Origin: Tilletia caries
Taxonomy: Eukaryota > Basidiomycota > Exobasidiomycetes > Tilletiales > Tilletiaceae
DNA: 64,000 nt
Reading direction: 5' to 3'
Assembly: GCA_032718865.1 (NCBI GenBank)
Contig: JALUTQ010000005.1
Span: 558,001-622,000 of the forward strand
Below are positions 1 through 12,522 of the stretch, one piece after another. The position numbers and the translations under genes are program-made. How positions within the stretch are numbered: the first letter of the stretch is position 1; the number at the start of each line of letters is the position of its first letter. The notes below the pieces were generated by a model. The model was given only the letters and a program-made list of their open reading frames with translations, had not been told where the DNA came from and searched no databases.

Positions 1-783
1 TCTTCTTCGCTCCTGAACGGTCCGACCTGTAAGACCGCCTCCCGGTAGCTGGGACGCCCCACCAAAGCCAAAAGCGCCCTGCAGCTCCGCAGCCGCGCTG
101 TCCGTCCTCGACAGCCTGCGCGATGAAGCCGGAGTGAGCTCGACCTCATCGATGCCGTCGTCATGGTCGTCGTCGTCGTCGGCATGACTGCTTCCCGACA
201 GCGATTTGCCGGAGTTACGGGGCATTTGGTGTGATGATGAATGTGGACGAGAGTTCAGGTGTATGGAGGCTGATGAGGAGCCTGGTCGGAGCGGCTGGGT
301 CTCTTCGATGCTCTGGCGGGAATAAGGCAGGTTGTCCGCGGGGAGGCCGACGGGTGTGCTCCTGCCGGAGGTAGAATCGCGGGCTTTGGAGGTGGAGAAG
401 AAGAGGGCGTGTTTGGTCTTGCTGCTTCGTCCTGCGCGATTGGCACTGAGCTGATTGACCGCGCTGCCACTGCCGCTGCCGCCGTTGTGTTCGGTGTCGT
501 CGTGGATATCATAGGAGGCTGCGGAATCGGACAGACTGGAGTCGAGGGAAGGCGTCGGGAGATGAGATTGTGGGTTGCTGTAGCTCGGGCCCGGTGCTGG
601 CGCGGACTTCTTGGAGGATGTTGATACGGCCGACGCTGTTGAGCGTACGCTGTATGCGATGGGCGAGGGCGGGTGTTGTTCGTCCCCCGAGGCGGTGCTG
701 GAGGCTGGCTTGGGCGGGTAGCCTGAGGGGATGGAGGAGGAGGAGGGCGAGGGCGAGTTGGTGAGGGTGAGCGCGGTGGCCAT
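1..783 (-). CDS. Disordered Ser/Pro-rich protein, N-terminal part only
   Basis: An ATG at 783 opens a frame that runs 261 codons without a stop to the window edge, so only the N-terminal part is visible. The protein starts MATALTLTNSPSPS and is low-complexity: rich in Ser, Pro, Ala and Gly, with short polar repeats, a run of five Asp followed by HDD, and the segment GIDEVELTPASSRRLSRTDS near the visible end, which looks like a phosphorylatable linker before a folded domain. No domain, signal peptide or membrane segment appears in this part. It is transcribed divergently from the GET2-like gene, the two ATGs being about 270 bp apart and probably sharing a promoter. The function cannot be named from this fragment. 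Confidence 0.6.
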   Translation of the reverse strand, partial: MATALTLTNSPSPSSSSIPSGYPPKPASSTASGDEQHPPSPIAYSVRSTASAVSTSSKKSAPAPGPSYSNPQSHLPTPSLDSSLSDSAASYDIHDDTEHNGGSGSGSAVNQLSANRAGRSSKTKHALFFSTSKARDSTSGRSTPVGLPADNLPYSRQSIEETQPLRPGSSSASIHLNSRPHSSSHQMPRNSGKSLSGSSHADDDDDHDDGIDEVELTPASSRRLSRTDSAAAELQGAFGFGGASQLPGGGLTGRTVQERRR

Positions 784-1055
784 TCCTGATTAGTTCTTGA
801 TAGTACACTGTGTATAGACTGGGGAGAGAGCGAGGAGCGCGGGCCAGGCAGTGTCGAGCACGAAGGCAGGGGAGCCAGGAGTGGGGCAGTGGGGAGAAGG
901 AGGTGGTGGAACAGAAGAGCAGGCAGAGCGAAAGCGAGAAGCATTCCTTCCTCTTCCTTGCATCGCCCTCAGCATCACACAGACGACCACCAGCTCGCTC
1001 TGCATACACACACTCTCCCTCTCACTCACTCTCCCCCTCAGCGTCGCGCACGGCC

Positions 1056-2378
1056 ATGGCAGACGAACCACAGCAGCCAGCAGCAGCAGCAGCCGCAGCC
1101 ACGACGGAGGCCCCAGCTTCCAACCCAACCTCCGGCACCAGCACGCCCACCCCAGCCGACGCAGCCAAGGCCCGTCGCGAAGCACGCAAGGCCAAGATCC
1201 TCGGCTCCGGCTCAGACCGTCTGGCCCGCATCACACGTACCGGACGCGGTGGGGAGGCCGAGATGCTCTACCCGTCCAGCCCACCCTCCATCAGCCGCGC
1301 ACGGTCGTCCTCTGTTCTTGATGACGAACCGCTCGGGGCACCTTTGGCTGCGGCCAGTCAGTACGACGATCCCGTTGATGTCGGACCGGGAGGACCAGGT
1401 GGACCAGGACCAGGAGGGGAGGTAGGAGGATTCGGTGGCTTTGGCGGATTTGGAGGTGGTGAGGGCGGCGGCTTCGATATCGGATCCATGATGGCCCGGC
1501 TCCAGCAACAGGCAGGCGGCGACGGGGAGGGAGGAGGCATGCCCTTCGACATCAACCAGCTTCTCGCCGCAGCGGGAATCGCACCCCCGGGCGGCGATGG
1601 ATCCGGAATGCCACCTCAGGCTGGCTCGGGGAAGCCTGGCCAACAAGGAGGAGCGGCAGGCCGGACCTCGCTCGACAAGACCTTCGACCTCCTCCGAGCC
1701 CTCACAATGATCGCCATCGCCTTCTTCGCCGTCAGCTCGCTCTTCTCCCGCCCGAGCTCTTCTAGCTTCGAAAAGCAAGGCATCGTCAACAGCCAAGACG
1801 ACCACCAAGCTCATCTGCTCCAACGCTGGGCCTCGCTCGCCTATCGCAAGCCGGCCGAGTGGGAATCTCAATTCTTCCAAATGGAGTCCTTCGGATTCAC
1901 ATCCTCCACCGTCCCCATCTTCTGGCTCTTCATCTCCGTCGAGATCGCCCTCCAGAGCACCCGGATCCTCCTCTTCCGGAACAGGCCCGCTCCCCCCTCC
2001 ATCCTGAACACCATCCTCAACTTCCTGCCCTTACCTCCACAACTGACCAGCCTCATTCGGACAGGAGCGTCTTACATCGGCCTCGTCTCCGCCCTGGCGA
2101 ACGACCTCGCCATCGTCCTCTTCGGCGTCGGTCTCACCATCATCTGGGCACAGTGGAGAACAGGAATGACTGCCGAGAGCGCGTCTACCTTGGGTGGGAT
2201 CTGGGATGCGGCCACCAACGGCGCAGCTCCAGCAGCGGCCGCATTCAAACAAGCCACCACAACAGCAATCGCAGCCGCCAGCGCCGTCTCCGAGTCGGCC
2301 ACCGCAGCCTATGAGGCCGCATCGGCAGCAGTCAGTTCCGGAGCCGCAGCCGCCATGCAGCATGCCTCGGAGCTCTGA
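1056..2378 (+). CDS. GET2: GET complex subunit Get2-like (tail-anchored protein insertion)
   Basis: Single-exon gene, 440 aa from the ATG at 1056 (sequence context GCCATGGCA); the frame is open further upstream, but that part is low-complexity and out of keeping with the family. Residues 40-60 contain ARREARKAKILGSGSDRLAR, the basic cytosolic motif that in Get2/CAML recruits the Get3 ATPase. A Gly-rich spacer follows (about 125-200), then three hydrophobic segments near 211-232, 282-303 and 341-366, matching the three-TM membrane domain of Get2, which pairs with Get1 in the ER membrane to release tail-anchored clients from Get3. The C-terminal 70 residues form an Ala-rich tail. It is longer than yeast Get2 (about 285 aa) because of the Gly-rich spacer and the tail. 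Convergent with ERG10. The family call rests on the N-terminal motif plus topology. Confidence 0.75.
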   Translation: MADEPQQPAAAAAAATTEAPASNPTSGTSTPTPADAAKARREARKAKILGSGSDRLARITRTGRGGEAEMLYPSSPPSISRARSSSVLDDEPLGAPLAAASQYDDPVDVGPGGPGGPGPGGEVGGFGGFGGFGGGEGGGFDIGSMMARLQQQAGGDGEGGGMPFDINQLLAAAGIAPPGGDGSGMPPQAGSGKPGQQGGAAGRTSLDKTFDLLRALTMIAIAFFAVSSLFSRPSSSSFEKQGIVNSQDDHQAHLLQRWASLAYRKPAEWESQFFQMESFGFTSSTVPIFWLFISVEIALQSTRILLFRNRPAPPSILNTILNFLPLPPQLTSLIRTGASYIGLVSALANDLAIVLFGVGLTIIWAQWRTGMTAESASTLGGIWDAATNGAAPAAAAFKQATTTAIAAASAVSESATAAYEAASAAVSSGAAAAMQHASEL

Positions 2379-2589
2379 ATCGACGACACTATGTAAAAGT
2401 CTGAGCTTTCTTCGCTTTCCAATTCGACGCATAGAAATACAAGGTGTGCAGAAACGCCTGGATGTGCTGCAGTAGTGAGACGATATGTATGACCGTGGTT
2501 CATATTGCAGAGCGGAAAAGGGTTGACATTCCATCACTGATAGACGCGTTTAAGCGGGGACGAGCCCGACACTAGGCAGCTCGCCGTCT

Positions 2590-4593
<2,004 letters not shown>

Positions 4594-4601
4594 CCCAAGA
4601 C

Positions 4602-4953
4602 CCCAACACCTCGCCTCGCCTGCTTGCGCGTTCTTCTCATTTCGAACCGGGGCAGCGCGGACTTTAGTTACAGTTCTTTGCACGTGATCACAGCGAACCT
4701 CATCTCATGGCAAGGTCGGCCGTCTCATGCTGCGCGGATCAGCGATCAGGCGATCAGGCCACTCGCCCACTCCATGCCGGGCCGGTGAGAGCGAGGAGAG
4801 CTGCGCAAGGACTTGCCTGCGCTGAGCGCTCGTATGTCTGGGTCGCGATCCTATGCACAGCCACGAGGCCTGCCTTTGCATTCCGTCCAACGGCGAGGCG
4901 CCTTGATGATGGCGCAAATCCATTGCATTTCCGTGGCATCGCAGAAATATCAA
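4602..4953. other. Intergenic, 352 bp
   Basis: Between the hAT-like MITE and the stop of the membrane-protein gene. A CACGTG hexamer lies at 4681-4686. No gene or RNA recognised. Confidence 0.5.
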
Positions 4954-5781
4954 TCATGCCGTCTTCCCCTTCAACGGATGATCGTCCGCCAGCTCCGTCT
5001 TAAGTTCCCACCCCCGCCCCCTCCCACCAGCCGTCTTCCGCACATAGACGTCCCTCTTCTTATTCGTAGCCGCAATCTTGAGCCAGCCTTGCGCATCAGG
5101 CTCGTCCTCTCCTGCCGCCGCCGCCGTCGTCCTGGAGGATGGATCCTTCTTGTCGGCTGCTGGTAATGGGATTACGGTGCCGTTTGCGCTGCGGGCAGGT
5201 AAGGCGGGAAGGATGATGTCGATTGGCGCGAAGCATTGGCGTTCCTCGCTGGACTCGGTCCCTGTCTCCGGGCCTTGCGAGTATATCGATTCCAGTCCGG
5301 TCAGGGTGTATTGCACCCGCAAGGAAGGTCCGTCGAGGGGGAGCGTGAGCGCCGTCATCGCCGCGCTGATGATCAGACTGGCATGAACCAGTGCCGTCCG
5401 AGCGAGCTGAGCGACTCCCAAGTCTGGTTGTCGAGAGAGCCAGAACTGGGCTCCGAGGGCCAGCAACGACGCGGTCAGGACTGTCTGCTGGACCTTGAGC
5501 GCGCCGCGCGGTACGGAGGTGACAACGACGAGCGAGTGCACCTTCCGCTCGTGCTCCTTCGGCTTCAGCGAAAGCTTGAGGTACAGCGCATGTTCGAGCG
5601 ACAGGTTCGAAGTGGCCAGCAGCAAGTGGATGAAGAGCGTGAGCACGGACTGGATCCGGTGCAGCTGCGTGTAGTAGCCCGAACTTGATATCGCCGCCGG
5701 GGTGAATCGCGAGACGAGGCTGAGTCCCACCGGGATCGAGAGCACCGAGGTCAGGATCTCCTCCAACGCGGACACGGACAT
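4954..5781 (-). CDS. Hypothetical membrane protein, 275 aa
   Basis: Uninterrupted frame of 275 codons beginning MSVSALEEILTSVLSIPVGL. Three hydrophobic stretches are visible, around residues 45-62 (SVLTLFIHLLLATSNLSLEH region), 98-115 (QQTVLTASLLALGAQFWL region) and 125-147 (ALVHASLIISAAMTALTL region), suggesting a small multi-pass protein. The C-terminal third is polar: an Ala-rich linker followed by a basic tail with KIAATNKKRDVYVRK, likely cytosolic or lumenal. No family motif is recognised. It is transcribed toward ERG10 and divergently from the OBAP gene. Single exon, unlike most neighbours. The reading frame is credible because of its length, balanced composition and hydrophobic pattern, but the function is unknown. 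Confidence 0.65.
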   Translation of the reverse strand: MSVSALEEILTSVLSIPVGLSLVSRFTPAAISSSGYYTQLHRIQSVLTLFIHLLLATSNLSLEHALYLKLSLKPKEHERKVHSLVVVTSVPRGALKVQQTVLTASLLALGAQFWLSRQPDLGVAQLARTALVHASLIISAAMTALTLPLDGPSLRVQYTLTGLESIYSQGPETGTESSEERQCFAPIDIILPALPARSANGTVIPLPAADKKDPSSRTTAAAAGEDEPDAQGWLKIAATNKKRDVYVRKTAGGRGRGWELKTELADDHPLKGKTA

Positions 5782-6416
5782 CCTGGGTCGATGGAGGAAG
5801 AAGGTCTTCCGGATCGTTTCTTCTGGTCGCGATGTTGCCGGCGGTCTTTACTCACTCACACGGTCTCCGTTCCCTCCTTCTTGTCATCCACCACCCTCAT
5901 CAATCAATGCTCCGACCATCAACGCATCAGCTCTCCGACGGCCGCAGGAGAGGCTCGAGTATGTAGTACTTCCGCATGATCACTGCAGCACGGATCCCTT
6001 CCTGCTTCGTTCTCGCCTCATCTGTACCTCGCTCTGGTCCAATTGGGATTTCACTATATAAGATCTGTGCTCTCTCTATACTCCTCTCGGGCAATGCATC
6101 ACCTTCCCTTCTCCTACTCTCCTCTTCGTGAACCTACTCCTTGCACAGCGTCCTCTGGTCTACGAACCTTTCCGGTTAGTATCTGATGAGCGCAGCCGCA
6201 GCCATCTTCTCCCTGGGTCTTTGAACTCGATCCCCCGACGTAATCCGGCGCTTGCTTGTGAACAACACCGATCGCCTTGATCTCTCTCGCTCTCCGCTTT
6301 CTGATGGCCAGGATGGTATAAAGGGAGGGGCGCGTAGCGTGGTGGATGGCGCGGTGGATTTCGTTGCGAACTGTTCCTGCTCAACTTCGCTCACTCCTCG
6401 CCTTCCCTTTGCAGCA
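5782..6416. other. Shared upstream region of two divergent genes
   Basis: 635 bp between the divergent membrane-protein and OBAP genes. Apart from a TATA-like box at 6317 and a TATATAA-like stretch near 6054-6060, no gene or RNA is recognised. The middle part is pyrimidine-rich. Confidence 0.5.
6317..6322 (+). promoter_or_regulatory. TATA box of the OBAP gene
   Basis: TATAAA in the context GGTATAAAGGGAGG, 100 bp upstream of the ATG at 6417 on the same strand. Confidence 0.45.
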
Positions 6417-7368
6417 ATGGCCCATCAACCTGCCTTTGCTCCCATTGCCAACATCAAGGAAGCGCTGCATGCCTTCCATGTCACAGCCCATGACCGTCAG
6501 TCCTATGTAATGCAGGAGTTTCTGTAGCAAAAAGAATCTTACTCACTGCTTCCGAATTTCATCCCCACAGGCAACCAAGTGACCTCGGCCTACCACTACT
6601 GCGCCTGCCTGCCTGCCAAAGCGACGAGCAAGGGCCACGCCACGCCCGCCCACGGAATGCGCCAGTGCCTGCTGTACGCCGACAAGTCCCCAGACGCCAA
6701 GCTGATCGGGGTCGAGTTCCTCATCGAACAGGAAGACTTTGAGGCCCTTGACGCCGACGAGAAGCGATACTGGCACTCCCATCACCACGAGATCGAGAGC
6801 GGGCTGCTCTGCGCTCTTGCCGTCGGGGGTGTTATGGGAGCGGCAGCCGGTGCGGCTTCGGCCGTTGCTGTCCACAGCAGCGGAGGCATGCTCGACTCGA
6901 TGGAGCGCCCGTACCTCGAACATGTCTACAAGATGTACGGAAAGAGTGAGTACGTGGTTTCCCAGCAAGCGCAACGGGTCAGAATGTTCCCCGTCTCTGA
7001 CGCTCTTGAGATCAGTCTTCCACTTCTACAACGACCCCAGCACGGAAGCGATCCCCCTCGGTCCCCCGACGCTGATGATGAGCACGACCCGCGCACACCC
7101 ATCCCTGACCGCCCCCACCAGCCCGTTCCACAAGCTCGTGGAAGAGCGCGACGCCGAGCTAGGCGTGAACACCGCTCGTAAAGCGGCCGAGCGCGCACAG
7201 TGGCTTCCCGAATTCTGCGCTCAGGTGAATGCGGACAAGGGAAAGAACGGTCAGCCGGGCGTAGGAGGACGGGAGCCTGCTGCGGGATCGGACTTGTGGG
7301 AGAAGACGGGTGAGGTGCCTAAGCTTGTTGCGGAGCAGGTCAAGGTGAAGATGGAGGAGGTCGCCTGA
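6417..7368 (+). CDS. OBAP / DUF1264 family protein
   Basis: Three exons, 6417-6495, 6571-6945 and 7016-7368, 268 aa; both introns are GT-AG. The middle exon has the family signature: YHYCACL, GMRQCLLYADKSPDAKLIGV, then YWHSHHHEIESGLL, followed by YGKIFHFYNDP and IPLGPPTLMMS. This His-rich arrangement is that of oil-body-associated protein (OBAP, DUF1264), found in plants, fungi and bacteria; plant members bind lipid droplets but the biochemical activity is unknown. A short small-residue stretch (VGGVMGAAAGAASAVAV) sits between the conserved blocks and is unusual for the family. The C-terminal 70 residues are polar and less conserved. A TATA box lies 100 bp upstream. Family assignment is confident; the role (lipid-droplet or stress-related) is inference. 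Confidence 0.88.
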
Positions 7369-9037
7369 ACGACTCTTCCCCCCCCCCCCCTTCATTCCGA
7401 ATCTGGCTTGACGCTGAGCGTGGGGGCATGCGGCATGTACCGCAGAGCAAACGAGTAACGAAATCGAGCGAACATCATCGTTGTCGTGCCGCAACAAGAT
7501 CTTCCAACCTTTGGCGCTTCATGCTTCACTTCGGCATCTTGATTTTTGGTGACGCGTCGCGTCGCGTCGCGTCCCCGGTTGCGGACGCGTTCGCCGTTCC
7601 GACAGGGGCCGGAATGTGGAAAGAGAGCCTGCCGAACACGGAACGCAGCGCAGAGTAAAAGCGTCCGCACCCGCACGCAGAGCACGTTCGGTGGCAGCGT
7701 GCTTCATATATATGCTATTCTGAGAGTTCCTTCTGCCGCTCACTCCTGCCTGTGGTTCGCGGAGAGGGAGGTGGCTGGTTCGGAAAGCGCGCTGAGCACG
7801 TGCGCCTCCGCATCGCAGCGATGAACCCAACCTCACTCCAACACCGAACACACTCGCCTGACCCTGCCAGTCTGGACCCTGGTCTCTCTCCCTTCTTCAC
7901 AAGGAGCCCCGTCCACGTTCACGGACTCGGTTCTCACCGACACGCGCTCAGAGACGGACATGCTCCAAAAGGGAAGAGAGTAGTGCACGTCGTGTGATGA
8001 AGTGAATTGGTAAAGTGGCCCAGGCGACCCACCTCCGCATTGTTGGGGCTATCTTTCCTTGGCCTGCCGTCTCCTCGACATCCTCTTGAAGAAGGGACCG
8101 GTCGTGGACGACGCAAGTTCCAGTCCACCCCATCTCCCACCACCTTCCTCCATCATCTCCTCTGCTGCTCCCATCTCTTTGTGTGTGTATCCATACTAAA
8201 ACTCCGCCACAGGTTCACCGCTCCGTTCACTATCCAACGGCTCTTTCCTCCTTGTATCGCCTCAATCTCGAACCCTCTCCCGCTCAGCTTTCCTCCAACG
8301 GCTTCAAATCAACCCCAGCAAGGTCAACAACAGCCTCGTCGACCCCTTTCCGGACCTTCCAGACTTCCCAACTGTCGGTCCAGCATCCTCAAGAAGAAGC
8401 GAAAGATCGACCTCGCTATCCTGGTCGTTGAGCGGTTCAGACGGACCCAAGCGCACACGCAAACAACAACTTGGGCTCCCTCAGCTTGCATTACCTGAAG
8501 GCCCTCCAGCTGGTCTCCAAAAGAGGCAAGGCGCGTTCGTTGTGCAAGCCCTGACCAAGTCGGACGTTCAAACTTCTAATTTTCCGAAGGTGAGTCGTTT
8601 GCGAAGGACTCTGCATGACGCGAGCCCCGCCTGCCTTGGGGGCGGGATCGACAGTTCGGAGTTAAGTAGGACGCCTTCTTACTCTGTCTTCTTGGGCTGA
8701 TCGCTGATCCATTCCTCTCTCTCTCTTCCCTCACCCTTTGAACTCCGCTGAATTCCTCGGACCCTTTGCCTGGTGCATACTTCCTTCCCCGATTTTCCTC
8801 GCTCTCCTCTGACCCTTCCCGTCTCTTTCCCGTCCCATTCCTTCCTGTTTCGCGCTGCGCGTGGCTCCTATCCTTCTCATTCTTTCCTTCCCTCCCTTCC
8901 TCGCCCTTAAAGCCCTTCCCTCTCGCAGTGCGGATTCTGATCTCCCTCAACCCTCCCTCGTTTCGTGACACCCTCCCCTTCTCTTCCCCCACATAACGTC
9001 TTCCCCTACCCCTTCCCTCAAACATACATCTCTCACA
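7369..9037. other. Long upstream region of UGDH
   Basis: 1.67 kb without a convincing gene. It holds a poly-C run (about 7379-7390), a GCGTC-type short tandem repeat near 7550-7575 and a strongly pyrimidine-rich tract (about 8700-9030) just before the UGDH start, as is common in fungal promoters or 5' leaders. A good splice-donor sequence (AAGGTGAGT near 8587-8595) could belong to a leader intron of UGDH; no matching coding exon is visible. Confidence 0.4.
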
Positions 9038-10801
9038 ATGGCTCCCATCACAGTCAAGCGTATCTGCTGCATCGGCGCCGGCTACGTCGGCGGACCCACA
9101 TGCACCGTCATCGCCGAACAATGCCCCGACATCACCGTGACCATCGTGGACGTGAACCCGGTCCGAATCGCCGCGTGGAACTCGGACAAGCTGCCGGTGT
9201 ACGAGCCTGGGCTCGAAGAGATCGTGTTCAAGTGTCGCGGGAAGAACTTGTTCTTCTCCACAGACGTCGACGCGGCAATTCGGGAGGCGGATCTCATCTT
9301 CGTCAGTGTGAACACACCTACCAAGAAGTCCGGTGTCGGAAAGGGCTACGCGGCCGATTTGCAGTGAGTTCCTGACGCGTCATTCCAGCCACTCGCGCGA
9401 GGTTGCACGCGTCCTGACACTCTTTTTTGATGACTCTCTCGCAGCTACATCGAGGCTTGCACGCGTCGCATTGCCGCTGTTGCCACCTCCTCCAAGATCA
9501 TCGTCGAGAAGTCGACAGTGCCCTGCCGGACCGCCCAGTCCATGCGTACCATCCTCGAAGCTAACTCGCGCGAAGGACTGCGATTCGACATCCTCTCCAA
9601 CCCTGAGTTCCTCGCCGAGGGTACTGCCATCAGCGATCTCAAGCATCCCGATCGCGTGCTCATTGGAAGCTTGTCCTCCCAAGAAGCTCAGGACGCGCGT
9701 GAGGCTTTGGTCAACGTGTACGAGCACTGGGTACCTCGGGAGCGTATCTTCACAACGGGTCTGTGGAGCAGTGAGCTTAGCAAGCTGGTGAGTTTTGCAC
9801 TTGACCTTTTACGCGCTTCTAGCGTGATCATGACTTGAGCTCACACATCCTACTCGACGCGACTTGTAGGCTGCCAACGCGTTGCTTGCCCAGCGTATCT
9901 CTTCCATCAACGCCATGGCTGCCATCTGCGAGGCCACCGGCGCCGACGTCGACGAGGTCGCCCACGCCTGTGGTCTCGACAAGCGCATCGGCCCCAAGTT
10001 CCTCAAGGCGAGCGTCGGCTTCGGCGGAAGCTGCTTCCAGAAGGACATCCTCAACCTGGTCTACCTCAGCCACAGCCTGGGTCTGCCCGAGGTGGCTGAG
10101 TACTGGGAGCAGGTGATCACGATGAACGAGTGGTCCAAGTCCCGGTTCGCGACCAAGGTCGTGCAGACTCTGTTCAGCACGATCACCATGAAGAAGATTG
10201 CCGTACTTGGGTTCGCGTTCAAGAAGGACACTGGTGACACGGTATGTGTAGCGGAACCGAGCTGCCCGGTTGGCGCTCCGCTTCGGATTGCTGACGACCT
10301 TGTCCCCTTTTTTCTATTACCCATGCGCAGCGCGAGTCGGCTGCGATCACTCTCTGCAGCTTCTTCCGACAGGAGAACGCGTTCCTCAACATATACGACC
10401 CCAAGGTACCTACCGCTCAGATCTACATGGATCTCACTGAGCCCGGCGTCATTGACGACTCCACAGCCAGTAAGTTCTTATCCTCCAAAACGCGTCTGCT
10501 CATGCCGGGATCGCATTTCTGACCAACCGCTACCATTCCATCCCCGTAATCAGTCAAGGCCCAGGTGACCGTGTCCTCGTCAGCCATCGAGGCCTGCAAG
10601 AACGCAGAAGCCATCGTGATCGCAACAGAGTGGGACGAGTTCCGGACGCTGGACTGGGCCCAGGTGTACGAGGGCATGACGAAGCCTGCGTTCCTGTTCG
10701 ATGGAAGAGGGGTCGTCGACGCGCCTGCGCTTCGCAAGATTGGGTTCAAGGTGCACCAGGTCGGGCGCGGGCCGGAGGTCATGGACCCTGTCTGGGCGTG
10801 A
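9038..10801 (+). CDS. UDP-glucose 6-dehydrogenase
   Basis: Five exons: 9038-9363, 9445-9787, 9870-10241, 10331-10469, 10554-10801; 475 aa. It oxidises UDP-glucose to UDP-glucuronate with two NAD+, supplying UDP-glucuronic acid and UDP-xylose for capsule, wall and glycan synthesis. The N-terminal Rossmann motif is [13 protein letters not shown]; other hallmarks are [32 protein letters not shown], and [11 protein letters not shown] with the catalytic Cys near 278. The C-terminal Rossmann domain starts [21 protein letters not shown] and ends in the UDP-binding region [10 protein letters not shown]. Length and motif order match the eukaryotic family (about 470-490 aa). A long pyrimidine-rich upstream region suggests strong or regulated expression. 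Nothing appears broken. Confidence 0.96.
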
Positions 10802-11248
10802 AGGATGGGCCACTCTTTTGTGCGGTCTTGGCTCCTTTCTCTTCTTCTTTCTGATGGACAATTTCTTCTTGCTCCCGGCTCCAGACTCACTTTGCTCCAA
10901 GCGTCGCTTCTCACTCCACGTCCTGTCGCTGTTGCTTGAACTTTGGCCTCGTCATCTTGTTTTGAATAGAATTGGTTCCCTGCTCTTTGTTTTGCACAAG
11001 ACGGGAGAGAGATTGAAATTAGGACAGGTCGTACTGGTACACGCTTTACATGCCAGGCTCGGGGTCAAGGAGAGAATCCTGGACGTCGAGCCCTGCAGCC
11101 TTTTGGAGGGGTTCTTGACAACAGAAGTCGAAAATCGCGTTCCTCTGCAAAAGCATGACAATTTCAGCCAGGAAGCTCCGCACAGAGTCTTCAGCAATAA
11201 TCCAGAGGCAGCAAGCACTCACGACTTCCTTCAAACGATGAACCCGCC
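10802..11248. other. Convergent 3' region
   Basis: 447 bp between the converging UGDH and small one-TM-protein genes; T-rich after the UGDH stop. No gene or RNA recognised. Confidence 0.5.
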
Positions 11249-11584
11249 TCACTTCGAGCCAGCCGCTCCCGAAGCAGGCCTAGCCTGCCCAGCCGCACCC
11301 CCCTTCAACGCCTTCAGCACCGGTATCCGATCCCAATAAATCGCCACCAACGTCGCGCCCAGGATGAAGAGCGCATCAAGGAGGAGCATCGTATGTGTGT
11401 TGCTCCATGGCTGGGACAGGAGGTTGCTTAGGAAGTTTTGCAGCGAGGCTGTTGTTTTTGATGAGGATGGAGAGGAGGAGGAGCTTGAGGATGAGTGGGA
11501 GAGGCCCGGGATGGATGGGTGGCCTACGGGTGGGGTTCCTGTGAAGCCGAGAGGGCAGCGGGGACCTTCGGTTGCGGATGACAT
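11249..11584 (-). CDS. Small one-TM protein with an N-terminal CPLGF motif
   Basis: Single-exon frame of 111 aa starting MSSATEGPRCPLGFTGTPP. A run of Ser (positions about 31-43) is followed by one clear hydrophobic segment, LLLDALFILGATLVAIYW (about 67-84), and a short basic Ala/Gly-rich tail. The layout is that of a small tail-anchored or single-pass protein of an organelle membrane; the CP dipeptide near the N terminus is a possible metal- or haem-regulatory motif, but this is only suggestive. A TATATAA box lies about 170 bp upstream. It converges with UGDH. Family not recognised; being short, the call depends on the hydrophobic segment and the promoter match. Confidence 0.5.
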   Translation of the reverse strand: MSSATEGPRCPLGFTGTPPVGHPSIPGLSHSSSSSSSSPSSSKTTASLQNFLSNLLSQPWSNTHTMLLLDALFILGATLVAIYWDRIPVLKALKGGAAGQARPASGAAGSK

Positions 11585-12522
11585 CGTCTTGTCTCGTTCT
11601 TGCGGAGCTGGAACTGAGGGATCTGAGAGGGCTGTGTAAGAGATGGAAGCAAGAGCGATGTCCAGGTCGATCTGGGGTTGGACGTGGTGATGGAAGTGGG
11701 GTTGGGGATGAGGAACTTGTCAAGCCCGCGCGACCCCCTTCCCGGCGCTTCTTATATACCCTGCTCAGGTCTCGGCTGCGGAGCCACAGCAACAGGCAGC
11801 GTGGCAACGCCGGGCAGAGCAGACGCCAGCGAAGAGACCGGCGAAGCGGCGCGAAGGTGTGAGCTCTTCGAACGCGATAGCGAACGGCGATGGCGTCTTT
11901 TTGTCATCACCTCTCGCTCGGAACGAAGTGTGCGACCTCGCCGTCTCGACTTCATGCACAGTCTCTCCAGGACACATCACACACAGCTGAGCAGCTCACT
12001 GCTGAGTGAATGGGAAGTCCTTCCGTGGCCAGGGAAATGTAAGTAAATAGTTGTTCATACTCGTATATAGGACGGGATTGAGGAGTGGAGAGGAGAGGGA
12101 GAGGGAGAAATGTTGAGAGTGAGTTAAGAGGGGGGCAAGTTCTTGGATATGGAGACGATGGGTAAAGGAGAAAGAACGCGTTACGGAGAGTGGAAGTAAA
12201 GAAAGAACAGGGACGGAGAATCGCCTGTGCTGAATAGAAAGGCGGCTGGACTTTTGGGGTATGGACAAGTGAAGGGAGGATGACAGGCGGGAAGAGGGGC
12301 GTCCGCACGGATGTGAGAGGGACGGTGACGAGAAGTTTGATGCGTCCGGAGAGTGATTGCCGACTTGAAATGCCTGATGCGATCGCCAGAGAGAGGTGGA
12401 AATCAAAAAGAAGACGATTGGGTCGGAAGAGTGTCCTGCCTTGCTGTTCGACTTCGCTGATCGATCCCGTTGCTTTTCGAATAGCCGTCCCGCTTGATAT
12501 GTGTCCTCGCCGCCGTTCCCGC
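11585..12522. other. Intergenic, 938 bp
   Basis: Upstream of the small one-TM gene and downstream of the 721-aa disordered protein. One TATA-like box (11752-11758, minus). Open frames here are extensions or shadows; no gene recognised. Confidence 0.45.
11752..11758 (-). promoter_or_regulatory. TATA-like box of the small one-TM gene
   Basis: TATATAA on the minus strand, about 170 bp upstream of the ATG at 11584. Distance is a little long, so tentative. Confidence 0.3.

Noticed and set aside
8560..8700. 5S rRNA-like phrase (TTCGGAGTTAAGTAGG near 8655-8670)
   Set aside because: Only this phrase resembles 5S rRNA; the internal control region and overall pairing are missing.
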